Assembly: GCA_947574235.1 (NCBI GenBank)
Contig: CANPIU010000012.1
Span: 1-43,186, forward strand
Source of the DNA: an uncultured Clostridium sp.
GTDB taxonomy: Bacteria > Bacillota > Clostridia > TANB77 > CAG-508
DNA: 43,186 nt
Reading direction: 5' to 3'
In this document: positions 9,447 through 20,501 of the stretch, one piece after another
How positions within the stretch are numbered: the stretch's first letter is position 1
How the letters are laid out: every line of letters begins with the position of its first letter
The notes under the pieces: model-generated
The model's database searches: none
What the model was told of the DNA's origin: nothing
What the model saw: the letters and a program-made list of their open reading frames with translations, nothing else
Position numbers and translations under genes: made by a program

Positions 9447-10304
9447 TTACTTTTCCCCCTTACTATAAATTAACATGATATCTTCTAGGCTTGACTTATC
9501 CATTATTAGCCCCTGATATTTCTGCTTAAATTGATATCTGTTTTCTACTAAAACTTCGTATTCATATCTATTTTTCTTATACTTTACAAAATCTTTTTTA
9601 TCTATCTTTTTAAATTCTTCTTCTGAACATTTTACCATTGCATAATTTTCTAGTAGCTCATCTCTGGTTTTACTAAATATCTTTTCGCCATTATGGATAA
9701 AGGTAATATAATCTGCTATGTGTTCTAAATCTGAAGTTATGTGACTCGATACCAAAATCCCATGATTCTCATCTTGTATAAACTCTTGCAATAAATCCAA
9801 TATTTCATTTCTAGCAATCGGGTCTAAACCTGAAGTTGGCTCATCTAAGATTAATAATTTAGGATGATGAGAGAGTGCCACCATTATTTTTAACTTCATT
9901 TTCATCCCACTTGAATATTCTTTTAGCCTTTTATTTTTGGGTAATTTGAAGTTTTCTAAGTAACTAAAATACAACTTTTCATCCCAATTTTTATACATAT
10001 TTTTCATGATTTTATGAATATCGGTGGCATTTAAATATTCCGATAAAAAGCTATCGTCTAGGACAACTCCCAAATCTTCTTTTATTTTTCTTTCCTCTTT
10101 TTTATTATCGAGACCAAATATTTCGATTTTTCCTTCTTCGGTATGAATTAAATTTAAAATAGCTTTAATTGTTGTACTCTTGCCTGCCCCATTTTCTCCA
10201 ATTAAGCCCATTATCATCCCTTTTGGTAATTCAATATTTATATTATTTAATTCAAAGTTATCATATTTTTTGCTCAAACCCTTCACACTTAATATGTTTT
10301 CCAT
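9447..10304 (-). CDS. ABC transporter ATP-binding protein
   Basis: Walker A GENGAGKSTT, signature YSSGMKMKL, Walker B LLILDEPTSGLD. Confidence 0.93.
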   Translation of the reverse strand: MENILSVKGLSKKYDNFELNNINIELPKGMIMGLIGENGAGKSTTIKAILNLIHTEEGKIEIFGLDNKKEERKIKEDLGVVLDDSFLSEYLNATDIHKIMKNMYKNWDEKLYFSYLENFKLPKNKRLKEYSSGMKMKLKIMVALSHHPKLLILDEPTSGLDPIARNEILDLLQEFIQDENHGILVSSHITSDLEHIADYITFIHNGEKIFSKTRDELLENYAMVKCSEEEFKKIDKKDFVKYKKNRYEYEVLVENRYQFKQKYQGLIMDKSSLEDIMLIYSKGEK

Positions 10305-10309
10305 TTTCT

Positions 10310-10684
10310 TTATTCCTCCTCATAATAGATATCTAATATGTTTTGCATCTCTTCTTTTGAAATTTTAGTAATTTTAGCAATCGATACCGCTGTATCGATT
10401 AATTTTTCTATCTTTTGTAACTGTTCTTCTTTGATTAATTCTACATTTTTATTGGCTACATACGTTCCTTTGCCTGGTATGGTTTCTACATAACCTTCTC
10501 TTTCTAGTTCTTCATACGCATTTTTAGTTGTAATCACACTAATTCTTAAGTCCCTAGCTAGACTTCTTATTGAGGGAAGTAACTCTCCCATTTTTAGTTC
10601 ATTTACTACAATTTTATTTTTAATTTGTTCTTTGATTTGTTCATAAATAGGTTGATTACTCGAATTGCTGATAATAATATTCAT
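10310..10684 (-). CDS. GntR-family (YtrA-like) transcriptional regulator
   Basis: QPIYEQIKEQIKNKIVVNELKMGELLPSIRSLARDLRISVITTKNAYEELEREGYVETIPGKGTYV. Confidence 0.93.
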   Translation of the reverse strand: MNIIISNSSNQPIYEQIKEQIKNKIVVNELKMGELLPSIRSLARDLRISVITTKNAYEELEREGYVETIPGKGTYVANKNVELIKEEQLQKIEKLIDTAVSIAKITKISKEEMQNILDIYYEEE

Positions 10685-10796
10685 AAATCCTCCCTCCTTT
10701 TTCTCTGTACATATACAGTATATACAGTTAAAATAAAAAAGTCAATACTTTTTTATTAAAAATATTGAATAAAAAAGTATTTTCCTATTAAACTAT

Positions 10797-11113
10797 TTAC
10801 TTATCTTTGTATTTATTGCCAAACTCTTTCATTAAATCTAATATTCCTTTTAGTTCCCATCCTTTTTCTGTTAATTGATACTCTACTTTTGGTGGAACCT
10901 CTGGATATACCGTTCTTTGGATAATACCATCTTTTTCTAAATCTCTTAGATTTTGTGTTAATACTTTAGCTGATATACCGAACTACTGACCTATTAAGTT
11001 CATTATATCTCTTGGTTCCGGTTTAATAAGTCTCTTAGTATTATAATTTTCCATTTATTAGATATCATAGAGGCTGTATATTCCACTGGACAATTGGTAA
11101 ATGTTTTTGACAT
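10797..11113 (-). pseudogene. HxlR-family regulator, disrupted
   Basis: Reading manually: MSKTFTNCPVEYTASMISNKWKIIILRDLL then frameshift, in-frame TAG, then FGISAKVLTQNLRDLEKDGIIQRTVYPEVPPKVEYQLTEKGWELKGILDLMKEFGNKYKDK. Confidence 0.75.
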
Positions 11114-11190
11114 GTGTTTTCCTTCTCCTTATTAAAAATTACTTCCTATTAGATTATATCACTCTATCCTCTAAATAGGAAGCACTTAGT

Positions 11191-11982
11191 TTAACGAAAG
11201 AAATAACCTGCTGTCATAGCTAAATAATTTAAACCGCTATAATTAGGATATCTTTGCCTTACTTTTTCTTTAAATTCTTCTGCGTTTTTGCTTGTTTTGG
11301 CTAGTTCTTTTAAATCTTCTAAATAAGCAATTTTAATTTTTACGTCTTGGATTGTTTCAGGTGTATGATGGCTTGATAGCACTAATTTATACCCTCTTTC
11401 AATATATTGATTGAATTGTTCAACCATAGCATCTGCATGTTCTATTCCTGCTACTATCGAATGACAGTCATGCCCTAACATATGGGTATACATTACATGA
11501 ATTTGTGGGAATTCAATTTCAATATTTTCTTCATGATAAGTTATATTTAAGACAAAACTACCAATCGTTACCTTGTTTTCTGTCAATACATTCGTTATTT
11601 CTGGCAATTTCTCATCAAAATCTTCTCCAAAAGTTGGTATAAAACCATCATTTAGATGCCTTATAGTTCCTTCTGTCATACTTTTTATTGTACCTTCACT
11701 TGCAAAAGTAGGAACTCCTGTTAAGATAGAGCCTCCCCCATTTGGATGGTCTGAAAATACTTTACCTACTATTTTTTTCTGTAAGCCTTTAACATATTTT
11801 TCAAACTCTCCTAAATTGGAACGAAAGGCTGGAAATTCTATTAACAAAATATCGGTATCATTTTCTAATACAAAACACTCATCTTCCATTAAATCTTTTG
11901 TTTGATAAGCATGAAGTTTCATGTCTCCAAAATCATAAATTTCAATAACTCCTTTTCCTAAATTCACTTTTTTACTTTCCAT
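11191..11982 (-). CDS. metallo-hydrolase-like protein of uncertain function
   Basis: Full ORF with motifs DHPNGGG, HMLGHDCHS, SSHHTPE reminiscent of MBL-fold proteins; canonical HxHxDH absent. Confidence 0.5.
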   Translation of the reverse strand: MESKKVNLGKGVIEIYDFGDMKLHAYQTKDLMEDECFVLENDTDILLIEFPAFRSNLGEFEKYVKGLQKKIVGKVFSDHPNGGGSILTGVPTFASEGTIKSMTEGTIRHLNDGFIPTFGEDFDEKLPEITNVLTENKVTIGSFVLNITYHEENIEIEFPQIHVMYTHMLGHDCHSIVAGIEHADAMVEQFNQYIERGYKLVLSSHHTPETIQDVKIKIAYLEDLKELAKTSKNAEEFKEKVRQRYPNYSGLNYLAMTAGYFFR

Positions 11983-12083
11983 AAAAGTACCTCCTTATTT
12001 TTATTCTAGCAATATTATACAAGGGAATTATTAAAAAGGTAAGTATGCACTTTTTTGTAACCTACTTACCTTTTGGTATGAAT

Positions 12084-12944
12084 TTAGTTGTTTATTGCGT
12101 TTCCTTCTATTAAATTTTTTCCTAATTTTTTATTCTCACGATTACTCATAACCTCTTCATGATGAAAATAATCTGAATAATTAATTTTATTTTTATTACA
12201 ATAATCTCTTATTTCATTATCCATATCGATTAATTCTTGCTTATCACCTTTCACATAAATTCTTTCAAAAGTAGGATATACTTTAGGATAATTTTTGGCG
12301 ATATATTTTAAAATATCATATTTATAGGCTCCTCTTAAATTTAAATCTTCAAACCAATATTCACAAATATATTCTTTGGTTTCCTCTATGATTGCCTTCC
12401 AATCTGTAATGCCAATAAATATTGGCGACATAAATAAAATCGTATAAATCCCATTTTCATATAGAGTCTTTAAGGTTTCCAATCTTTCTTGGATAGAACT
12501 TGCTCTATCCATATCTTTTCTAAAATTCTCATCTAGTGTATTAACAGACATAGCAACACTTACATTTTTCATTTTTCTTAATAAATCTAAATCTCTTAGA
12601 ATTAATTTGTTTTTGGTTGATATCTGCAAAGTACAATTGGCTTGTACTAACTGTTTTAGTATTTCTTGAGTGATTTTGTATTTAGCCTCATAGGGATTAT
12701 AACAGTCTGTAACACTCGACATAAAAACATTTTTTCCCTCTATTTTTTGAATATCAATTGGCTTATCGCTTAACTTAATATCTATAAATTCTCCCCACTC
12801 TTCTGGGTGGTTGGTAAATCTCTTCATAAAAGAGGCATAACAATATCTGCACTTATGTGGGCAACCAACATAAGGATTAATGGCATATTCTCCTATTTTG
12901 GATTTGGTTACATAATCTTTTACTTCTTTTTCTTTTACAATCAT
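12084..12944 (-). CDS. radical SAM protein, SPL (SplB-like) family
   Basis: NPYVGCPHKCRYCYASF (CxxxCxxC) and family sequence; likely start at Met17 of the supplied ORF. Confidence 0.85.
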   Translation of the reverse strand: MIVKEKEVKDYVTKSKIGEYAINPYVGCPHKCRYCYASFMKRFTNHPEEWGEFIDIKLSDKPIDIQKIEGKNVFMSSVTDCYNPYEAKYKITQEILKQLVQANCTLQISTKNKLILRDLDLLRKMKNVSVAMSVNTLDENFRKDMDRASSIQERLETLKTLYENGIYTILFMSPIFIGITDWKAIIEETKEYICEYWFEDLNLRGAYKYDILKYIAKNYPKVYPTFERIYVKGDKQELIDMDNEIRDYCNKNKINYSDYFHHEEVMSNRENKKLGKNLIEGNAINN

Positions 12945-13016
12945 ATTTTTCCCCCGAATTAGATTATAACATAAAATACCGATAATCTTCAAATCATCAT
13001 CGGTATTTCTTTTTTC

Positions 13017-14786
13017 TTATTTTAATAGTTGTTCTACCATTTCCACTATCTTTTCTGGTTTTAAACCTAAACTTTCTAATAATTCTCTTGGGTCATATCT
13101 ATCATAAAATTCTTTTTCTAGTCCCAAATTCTTTACTTTAATATTGCTTGTTCCATAGAAACTTGCAATCATTTCTCCAAATCCTCCACTTAGAATTCCA
13201 TCTTCTAAGGTAATGATTAATTCATGATTTTCTTTTAAGCTTTCTAAAACTTCTTTATCCACTCCGGTTAAAAATCTTGGATTGATTAAAGTCGGTTTAA
13301 ACCCTAATTTTTCCTCTATTTGTTTGGCCGCTTCTTCTCCCATTTGATAGAAATCTCCACAAGCAATAATTGCTACCTTTTCTCCTTCTTGCTCTATTTT
13401 ATACTGATTGATACTGTTTGAATAATTTTCTTCTGTTTCTCGATTGTCACAAATAACACCATTTCCGGGAATTAATATCATAACTGGATGCTCATTTTGT
13501 TCGATTGACCACGTAAGCATTGACACATATTCTTGTCGGTTGGTAGGTGCTAATATTACTAGGTTTGGTATGTTCTTAAAAGCGGATATCGTAAAAATTC
13601 CTAAGTGGGTAACGTCCTTTGATTTTCTAACAGAGGTACTATTTAATACAATGGTAGCTGGATTTTTATTGATGCATAAATCTTGTGATATTTGGTCATA
13701 GGTTCTTTGGATAAAGGTACTATTCGTTCCAAATACTGGTTTTCCACCATTTTTCGCAATCCCAGAGATAAGAGCAACAGCATGTTCTTCTGCAATCCCA
13801 ACATCGATAAATTGTTTTCCTGCTTTTTTTCTTTTTTCTTCTGTAAAGCCAAAACTTGATGGCACACCTGCTGCTACTGCTACAACAGATTTATCCTTTT
13901 CCATTTTACTTAATAAAAGATTAGCTGTTAAACTTCCATAATCTTCGCCTTCTCCTAAGTCTACCGTTGTATTCCCTGTTTCTTGGTTAAAAGGTAAAGA
14001 CCAATGCCAATTTTCTTTATTCTTTTCGGCTAATTCATAGCCTTTTCCCTTTTGTGTATTGATATGAACCACTATTGGATGCTGAATATCTTTTACTTTT
14101 TGGAATACTTTAATTAATTTTTCAATGTTGTTACCTTCCGCTTCATAGATATAATCCAAGCCCATTGCTTTAAAGAAGTTACACTCACAAGCACCATTAC
14201 TTTCTCGCAAAGCTTTTAAGTTTTGATACAGTCCTCCATGATTTTCCGCAATCGACATTTGGTTGTCATTAACAACAATGATAAAATTAGAGGCTAATTC
14301 AGGCCCAGCAAAATCAAGTCCTTCTAAAGCTTCTCCTCCACTTAATGACCCATCGCCAATCACAGCAACTACATTATAATTTTCGCCCTTTAAGTCTCTT
14401 GCTTTGGCTAACCCACTAGCTAGTGAAATAGAAGTAGACGTATGACCAATAACAAAGTGGTCGTGTTCTGATTCTTCTGGATTGGAATAACCAGAAACTT
14501 CTCCAAAACGTTTTTCATCAATATAACCTTGTTTTCTACCAGTTAACATTTTGTGTGGATAGGTTTGATGGGATACGTCAAATACAAATTTGTCTATTGG
14601 AGAATTAAATACATAATGCATAGCTATGGTTGCTTCTACAAAACCAAAATTGGGTCCAAAGTGACCTCCTATTTTGGTCAATCTGTTAAATAAGCCTTCT
14701 CTTATTTCTTCGGCTAATACGTTCAAATCTTCGATTGATAAGCCTTTTAAATCTTGTGGCCCATCTATTTTATTTAAAATTTTCAT
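13017..14786 (-). CDS. 1-deoxy-D-xylulose-5-phosphate synthase-like protein
   Basis: HFGPNFGFVEATIAMHYVFNSPIDKFVFDVSHQTYPHKMLTGR; GDGSLSGGEALEGLD; transketolase-like pyrimidine domain. Confidence 0.85.
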   Translation of the reverse strand: MKILNKIDGPQDLKGLSIEDLNVLAEEIREGLFNRLTKIGGHFGPNFGFVEATIAMHYVFNSPIDKFVFDVSHQTYPHKMLTGRKQGYIDEKRFGEVSGYSNPEESEHDHFVIGHTSTSISLASGLAKARDLKGENYNVVAVIGDGSLSGGEALEGLDFAGPELASNFIIVVNDNQMSIAENHGGLYQNLKALRESNGACECNFFKAMGLDYIYEAEGNNIEKLIKVFQKVKDIQHPIVVHINTQKGKGYELAEKNKENWHWSLPFNQETGNTTVDLGEGEDYGSLTANLLLSKMEKDKSVVAVAAGVPSSFGFTEEKRKKAGKQFIDVGIAEEHAVALISGIAKNGGKPVFGTNSTFIQRTYDQISQDLCINKNPATIVLNSTSVRKSKDVTHLGIFTISAFKNIPNLVILAPTNRQEYVSMLTWSIEQNEHPVMILIPGNGVICDNRETEENYSNSINQYKIEQEGEKVAIIACGDFYQMGEEAAKQIEEKLGFKPTLINPRFLTGVDKEVLESLKENHELIITLEDGILSGGFGEMIASFYGTSNIKVKNLGLEKEFYDRYDPRELLESLGLKPEKIVEMVEQLLK

Positions 14787-14814
14787 CTTTTAAAACCTCC
14801 TAAAAATTATCCTT

Positions 14815-15195
14815 CTACTCTTCTGTAAAATCTTTTCTTTTTCCTGCTATTATTTCCTCATAAAGTTTTAACTTATAATTTAGTCTATCAATGGTTTCAT
14901 TGATATTTTTTTGTTTTTCTACTAATTTTTTCTTTTGCTCTTCTAATAATTGTTTTCTTGCCTTTACGGTACTTTTTCCTTTTTCCATCAAATGCATATA
15001 TTCGATTAAGATTTCAATTTCTACCCCTGCATTTCTCATGCATTTAACGAATTCAATTCTTTGGCAAGTTTTGTCATCATAATTTCTAATTCCATTATCG
15101 GTTCTTGGAACCTTCGATAGTAAACCAATTCTTTCATAATATCTTAGGGTATCTGGCGTTAAGTTATATTTTTTCCCTACTTCTGCTATTGTCAT
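14815..15195 (-). CDS. MerR-family transcriptional regulator
   Basis: MTIAEVGKKYNLTPDTLRYYERIGLLSKVPRTDNGIRNY plus coiled-coil tail. Confidence 0.93.
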   Translation of the reverse strand: MTIAEVGKKYNLTPDTLRYYERIGLLSKVPRTDNGIRNYDDKTCQRIEFVKCMRNAGVEIEILIEYMHLMEKGKSTVKARKQLLEEQKKKLVEKQKNINETIDRLNYKLKLYEEIIAGKRKDFTEE

Positions 15196-15216
15196 TTTTT
15201 TCCTCCACTTACTTTC

Positions 15217-15956
15217 TTATAACTTGTTATATTCTTCTTCTGTTACTTCTTCACACCATTGGTTGCTTGTATCTTCTCCTGGTACTTCTACTGCTAAATG
15301 AGAAAACCAACTGTTTCTTTTCGCCCCATGCCAATGTTTTACATTAGCTGGTATGGTCACGATATCTCCTACTTTTAAGCTTTGTGCTTCTTTTCCTTCT
15401 TCTTGATACCAGCCTTCCCCTTCTACACATATTAATATTTGTCCACCCCCTTAGTTGCATGATGAATATGCCAATTGTTTCTGCACTTTGGCTCAAAAGT
15501 CACATTAGCAATCAATACATTTGTTTTCTCTGGATTGGTTAATGGTTTTAAGTACGAATTTCCCATAAAATACTTAGCAAACTTTACATTGGGTTCTCCT
15601 ATTCCAAAGATACCTCCATGTTCTTCTTTTTTCTCGTTTTCTTCTTCATATACTTCTTCGATTAAGGCAAAGGCACTCCAAGCTTTCGCCCATCCACTAT
15701 AAAAGGCTAATTGTGTGACAACTTCTACTGCTTCAGCTTTTGTAATTCCATGTTTCTTTCCCATAACAAAATGTGATTTCAATTGTGGAAATAACCCTAA
15801 ACTCATTAAAGCTGCTATGGTTATCATACTTCTATCTCTTAGTGATAATTCCTTTTCTCTACTCCAAACTTCGCCAAATAGTATATCATCATTTAACTCT
15901 GCAAATTTGGGGGCTAGTTTTCCTAAGTTATCTCTACCTGCTGTTTGTTTCTCCAT
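15217..15956 (-). pseudogene. carboxymuconolactone decarboxylase-cupin fusion, frameshifted
   Basis: CMD part in 15432..15956; cupin tail (GQILICVEGEGWYQEEGKEAQSLKVGDIVTIPANVKHWHGAKRNSWFSHLAVEVPGEDTSNQWCEEVTEEEYNKL) in a different frame; shift at C5/G5 run 15446-15450. Confidence 0.8.
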
Positions 15957-16093
15957 TTTCTAGTTACCTCCTTTTTAATTTTTTCTACTTCAATATATAA
16001 CTTAGAGTTTACTCTAAGTCAATACTTTTTTTGAAATATTTTAAAAAAATTAGATTAGCCTATTTTTTCAACCTAATCTAATTTTTATTTTTT

Positions 16094-16708
16094 CTAATCA
16101 AATTGTGTTTGCCAATTTTCATCATAAAAAGCTTTAAAACACATTTCTATTTGTTCTTTTGTTGATTTTTCCTCTGCTAAATTGCTCGGTATTTCCTCTA
16201 ATGAAAGATAGCCAATTTCTGTTGTTTCCATATTTTCTATGAAGTTTCCTCCCATAATATCACATAACACAAATACTTTACATACCCCATAGGCATACAC
16301 AGGTTTATTATGCTTATTTCTATCTTGTAATGCAATTATTTTTGTGGCTTTTACGTCTAGCCCTGCTTCCTCTTTTACTTCTTTTTCTGTATTCGTTTTA
16401 ATCGTCTCCAACGTATCACACCAACCACCTGGTAGTGACCAAGTGTCGTTATTTTCGTGGACCAATAAAATTTTATTCTCTTTAAAGGCTGCCGCTCTAG
16501 TATCTATTTTAGGTGTTGCATAACCTGTTTCATGACAAAATAAATCTTTTACTTTACTTAAGTTTATCTTACTTTTTTCTTCTACCATTTCTGCTGCTAT
16601 TTCTCTTAATCTTTCATATCTTTCTATGTCATAAACATTATTGGTATAGGTAAGTCCTACTTGTGCTAAACTTTGTATTTCGATTGCCCATTTTAGCCAT
16701 TTTTCCAT
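16094..16708 (-). CDS. NUDIX hydrolase with N-terminal NUDIX_N2-like domain
   Basis: SLPGGWCDTLETIKTNTEKEVKEEAGLDV NUDIX box. Confidence 0.92.
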   Translation of the reverse strand: MEKWLKWAIEIQSLAQVGLTYTNNVYDIERYERLREIAAEMVEEKSKINLSKVKDLFCHETGYATPKIDTRAAAFKENKILLVHENNDTWSLPGGWCDTLETIKTNTEKEVKEEAGLDVKATKIIALQDRNKHNKPVYAYGVCKVFVLCDIMGGNFIENMETTEIGYLSLEEIPSNLAEEKSTKEQIEMCFKAFYDENWQTQFD

Positions 16709-16719
16709 ATCGATTCTCC

Positions 16720-17508
16720 TTAATTTTCTACCTTAATATTTCCACAATCAACGTTTATTTTTAAAGTTATATTTGAAGTTCTAATATTTTTATTAATCTT
16801 GGTATCTCCTAAATCGGTATTGGCTTCTATGTAGATATCATTGGTTTCTTTTACTTTTACGTCTCCTAAGTCTACCTTTATTTGGGAAGCCTCTTGTAAT
16901 GCCAATTTTTCTATTCTTACATTTCCAGCATCTAATTCGATATCACATTTATTGAATACTTCTTCTGCTTTCACATCTCCTAAGTCACATTTAATATTGG
17001 CATTTTTTATTTTTTCTAATTGTACATTTCCTGCATTACTTTCTGCACTTAAGGTCGCCTTTTCTAAGCTATTTATCTTTGTATCTCCACAATCTACTTT
17101 TGTTTTTATTTTTCCTTCATAGGTAGAAGGAACATAGACTGTAATTCCACTTTTTCTTAAGCCAAAATTAAAAAACATAAAGCTATTTTTAGTCTGGTAT
17201 TCTATTTTTAGTTTCTTATTATTTAGGCTAGCACTAGCATTTCCTGTATCTTTCCCATAGATGACTACCTTAAGCCTATCCTCTGAATTTTCCTCAAAAG
17301 TTATATCTCCATAGTCTTGCATTACTTCTATTTCTTCTATTGCTTCTAATTCAAAAGTTTTTTCTAACACTACTTTATCGCTAACGCTGCCTACACTTAG
17401 CATGTTATTTCCTCCTCTTACTAAATATACTACTAAAAATGCTACTAAGCAAATTACTATGACAGCAATTAAGATTAATAACATAATGATTGGCATTTTA
17501 TTCTTCAT
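16720..17508 (-). CDS. DUF4097-type membrane-anchored beta-repeat protein
   Basis: N-terminal TM helix followed by repeated G(D/N)xxIE/K-type beta strands (DCGDTKI, DLGDVKA, DAGNVRIE, DLGDTKI, DCGNIKV). Confidence 0.8.
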   Translation of the reverse strand: MKNKMPIIMLLILIAVIVICLVAFLVVYLVRGGNNMLSVGSVSDKVVLEKTFELEAIEEIEVMQDYGDITFEENSEDRLKVVIYGKDTGNASASLNNKKLKIEYQTKNSFMFFNFGLRKSGITVYVPSTYEGKIKTKVDCGDTKINSLEKATLSAESNAGNVQLEKIKNANIKCDLGDVKAEEVFNKCDIELDAGNVRIEKLALQEASQIKVDLGDVKVKETNDIYIEANTDLGDTKINKNIRTSNITLKINVDCGNIKVEN

Positions 17509-18202
17509 CTTTTTCCTCTCCTTTTAACATAAATATTAATTTGACGGCTTGGCACAATAAACCTGAAATGATAAAGATAATCCAAGTTACATGCCAAGCA
17601 AACGTGATAAAGCTTACAATAAAATAAATGACAACACACATTAATGTGATAACTTCATTAATTTGCTTTATCAAGTTTTTTTCCTTTTTTTCTTCTACTG
17701 TTTTTTCAAATTTTGGGATAGACATGTAATGTCTAATCAACCTTGTTGTTGACCAACCTGCCAATAATAAGAATACAGCTGATGCTATTATAGGATTAGC
17801 ATGTTGTACGGGAATTGCTATCATGAGAAAAGCAACGGCTGCAATATAAATAAAGACAGAGGTACTTACAATTTGAGCCGATTTTTGCTTAATCTGTGTT
17901 TTTGTCATATCTTGATAACTCTCTTCATCTTTTCCTCGTGTAAATAAATGTTTTTTAGCTTCTTCCCAACTAATTTCTTCCTTGTTTTCGCTATTTTCTT
18001 TTTGTTCATCTTGCCCTAGTAATTCATTAGGGGTAATTTCGTATAAATTACATAGTGGAACTATTTTATCAAAATCTGGCGTACTTTGGTTGGTTTCCCA
18101 TTTTGAGATAGTTTGTCTTGTTACCTCCAATCTTTCAGCCACGTCATCTTGCGTTAGATTTTTTGATTTTCTTAGTTCAAATAATTTTTCTCCTAAATTC
18201 AT
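17498..18202 (-). CDS. XRE-family regulator with C-terminal TM helices
   Basis: LFELRKSKNLTQDDVAERLEVTRQTISKWETNQSTPDFDKI plus four hydrophobic helices. Confidence 0.9.
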   Translation of the reverse strand: MNLGEKLFELRKSKNLTQDDVAERLEVTRQTISKWETNQSTPDFDKIVPLCNLYEITPNELLGQDEQKENSENKEEISWEEAKKHLFTRGKDEESYQDMTKTQIKQKSAQIVSTSVFIYIAAVAFLMIAIPVQHANPIIASAVFLLLAGWSTTRLIRHYMSIPKFEKTVEEKKEKNLIKQINEVITLMCVVIYFIVSFITFAWHVTWIIFIISGLLCQAVKLIFMLKGEEKDEE

Positions 18203-18397
18203 TTGATTTTTCCTCCTTTTCTGTTTTTAAATTATATCTCTTTTTTTGGTTGCGTTCTATCAATTTGGGTTGGAAATTTAGCAACTAAAATTAACATTGC
18301 TGTATTTTCAATGGTTTGGGCTGATTTTTAAAAAATCTTTATCGCAATAAAAAAAACATATCCCACAACTAAAAATTATTGTAGGATATGTGTTTTT

Positions 18398-18940
18398 TCA
18401 TCCCTTCAATTCTTTCCACCATTTTTTATCCTTCCAATAATAATCAAACACTTTAAAAATACCATAGCCAAAGAGTGCTCCTAAAAGATTGGTTAAAACG
18501 TCATCAATATCAGAAAATCGGCCAATAAAATATTGGAAAAACTCGATACTAAAGGTTAAACAAAATGAAACAAAGGCTGTTTTGTATAATTTTCTTTTAC
18601 TTTTCCATACAATTGGCAGAAAAAATCCAAAAGGGATAAATAATATAATATTGGGTACTTTCTCCACTACTAATTGTTCAAAGCTATCCATATTTGCATT
18701 TCCTATCCAATTAAAGGGTCGAAGATTTAAAAAGTGTGCTTCTGGCTGAAAGGTAATCGGTACAAATAGCACAGTTGCAAATATAATTAAAAATACCGAA
18801 CCAATTAAGCCAATGTAACTTAACTGCCTTAATACACTTTTTCCTTTTTTCTTTAACAGGATTAAAATTGGTAAATACAAAATACTAATGATTATCATAA
18901 ATATTATGGCTAACCTTATATAAGCTTCTAACCTATGCAT
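18398..18940 (-). CDS. VanZ-family protein
   Basis: NIILFIPFGFFLPIVW...FSIEFFQYFIGRFSDIDDVLTNLLGALFGYGIF. Confidence 0.9.
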   Translation of the reverse strand: MHRLEAYIRLAIIFMIIISILYLPILILLKKKGKSVLRQLSYIGLIGSVFLIIFATVLFVPITFQPEAHFLNLRPFNWIGNANMDSFEQLVVEKVPNIILFIPFGFFLPIVWKSKRKLYKTAFVSFCLTFSIEFFQYFIGRFSDIDDVLTNLLGALFGYGIFKVFDYYWKDKKWWKELKG

Positions 18941-19016
18941 AAACTTACCTCCTTAAAAACTTTCTATTTCTATCGTACCATATATTTAGGTATTCCTAAA
19001 TAGCTTTAAGGAAATC

Positions 19017-20490
19017 TTAATGATTTAATTTAACTTCTTTAGTAGCTACCTTTTGCACAAACGTATCATCATGTTCTACAAAAATAAGAGTTGGTTCATA
19101 CTTTAAAATAGCCTCCTCAATTTGTATTCTCGTTAGAATATCAATATAATTTAATGGTTCATCCCAAATATAAAGATTAGCACTTTGTGAAATACTTCTA
19201 GCAAGTAACACTTTCTTTTTCTGTCCCTCACTCATTTTAGTCATATCTTTTTCAAATTCTTCTTTTGAAACTCCCATTTTAGATAACATAGCTTTAAAAA
19301 TGCTTTCCTCTACTTTGCTTTCTTTGGCTAGTTGTTTTAAGGTTCCTTTTAACATTTCTGTTCCTTGTGGTACATAAGATACACCTAAGTCATTTGCTAT
19401 TTTTAGTATTCCTTCATAGAGAATATTATCTCCTAAAAGTAGCTTTAATAGGCTTGATTTTCCTGCACCATTTTTCCCAGTAATGGCAATTCTATCTCCC
19501 TTTTTTACTTCAAAAGATAACTTTGATAGGATTGCTTTCTTGTCATATTTTATTTGCAAATCTTTTGCTACGATGAGCGGATTTTTCCTAGTTTCTAATG
19601 GCGTTATCTTTAAAGCATCCTTTCTATCTATATTGTTCAATAAGCTAGCCTTTTCTTCCATCGCTTTTTCAATTCTACGTTCCATAACTTTAGATTTTTT
19701 CATCATTTTAGCAGATTGATGACCTACATAACCTCTGTCGATACTAGAGCCTGAGTTCGTGGTATTGTACTTTGATTTTTCTATTTGGTTTGACCAATTA
19801 GCTGTATTTTTAGATGCTATTTCTAATTTATGAATATCCTTTTTTAATTTCTCATTTTGGGTTAATTCAAAACTATCTTGTGCTTGTTTGTTTTCTTGCC
19901 AAGTAGAAAAGTTACCTTTTTGAATTTCGATGTTTGTGTTATTAATCGCAAGGATATGGTCTACTACTTTATCTAAAAATTTTCTATCATGTGATACTAG
20001 GATAAATCCCTTCTTTTTATTTAGATAGTCTACTAAATTATCTCGTGTTTCTTTATCTAAATGATTGGTTGGCTCATCAATTAATAGAAAATGATTGCAG
20101 ACTAACCAAAAGAATTTTAATTTGTTCTCCACCACTTAAAGTATTAAATCCTCGATAAAGAATTTCACTGTTAGCGTTTAGCAAATTTAATTCTTTTAAG
20201 ATTTCCCAATCTTCCACTTGAGGAGCTATTTCGTTCATGATTTCGATTGTCATTTTTTCTTTGTTTGGTACTTCCAATGGGAAATAATCAAATTCTATGT
20301 TTTTGGTTATCGTTCCTTGATATTTTAATTTTCCTAACAGCAATTTCAAAAAGGTGGTTTTTCCTTTACCGTTTCTTCCAATTAATCCCAATTTCCAGTC
20401 AGTGTCAATATTAAAGGATACCTTTTCAAATACATTTTCTAGGCTTCCTTCATAGCCAAAAGTCAAGTTGTTTACCTTAATTAACGACAT
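19017..20490 (-). pseudogene. ABC-F ATPase (Lsa/Vga-like), split by a frameshifting deletion
   Basis: 20077..20490 MSLIKVNNLTFGYEGS...LSGGEQIKILLVSL and 19017..20135 ...CNHFLLIDEPTNHLDKETR...; frames differ and residues appear missing near 20100. Confidence 0.8.
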
Positions 20491-20501
20491 TTTCCCTCCT
20501 A

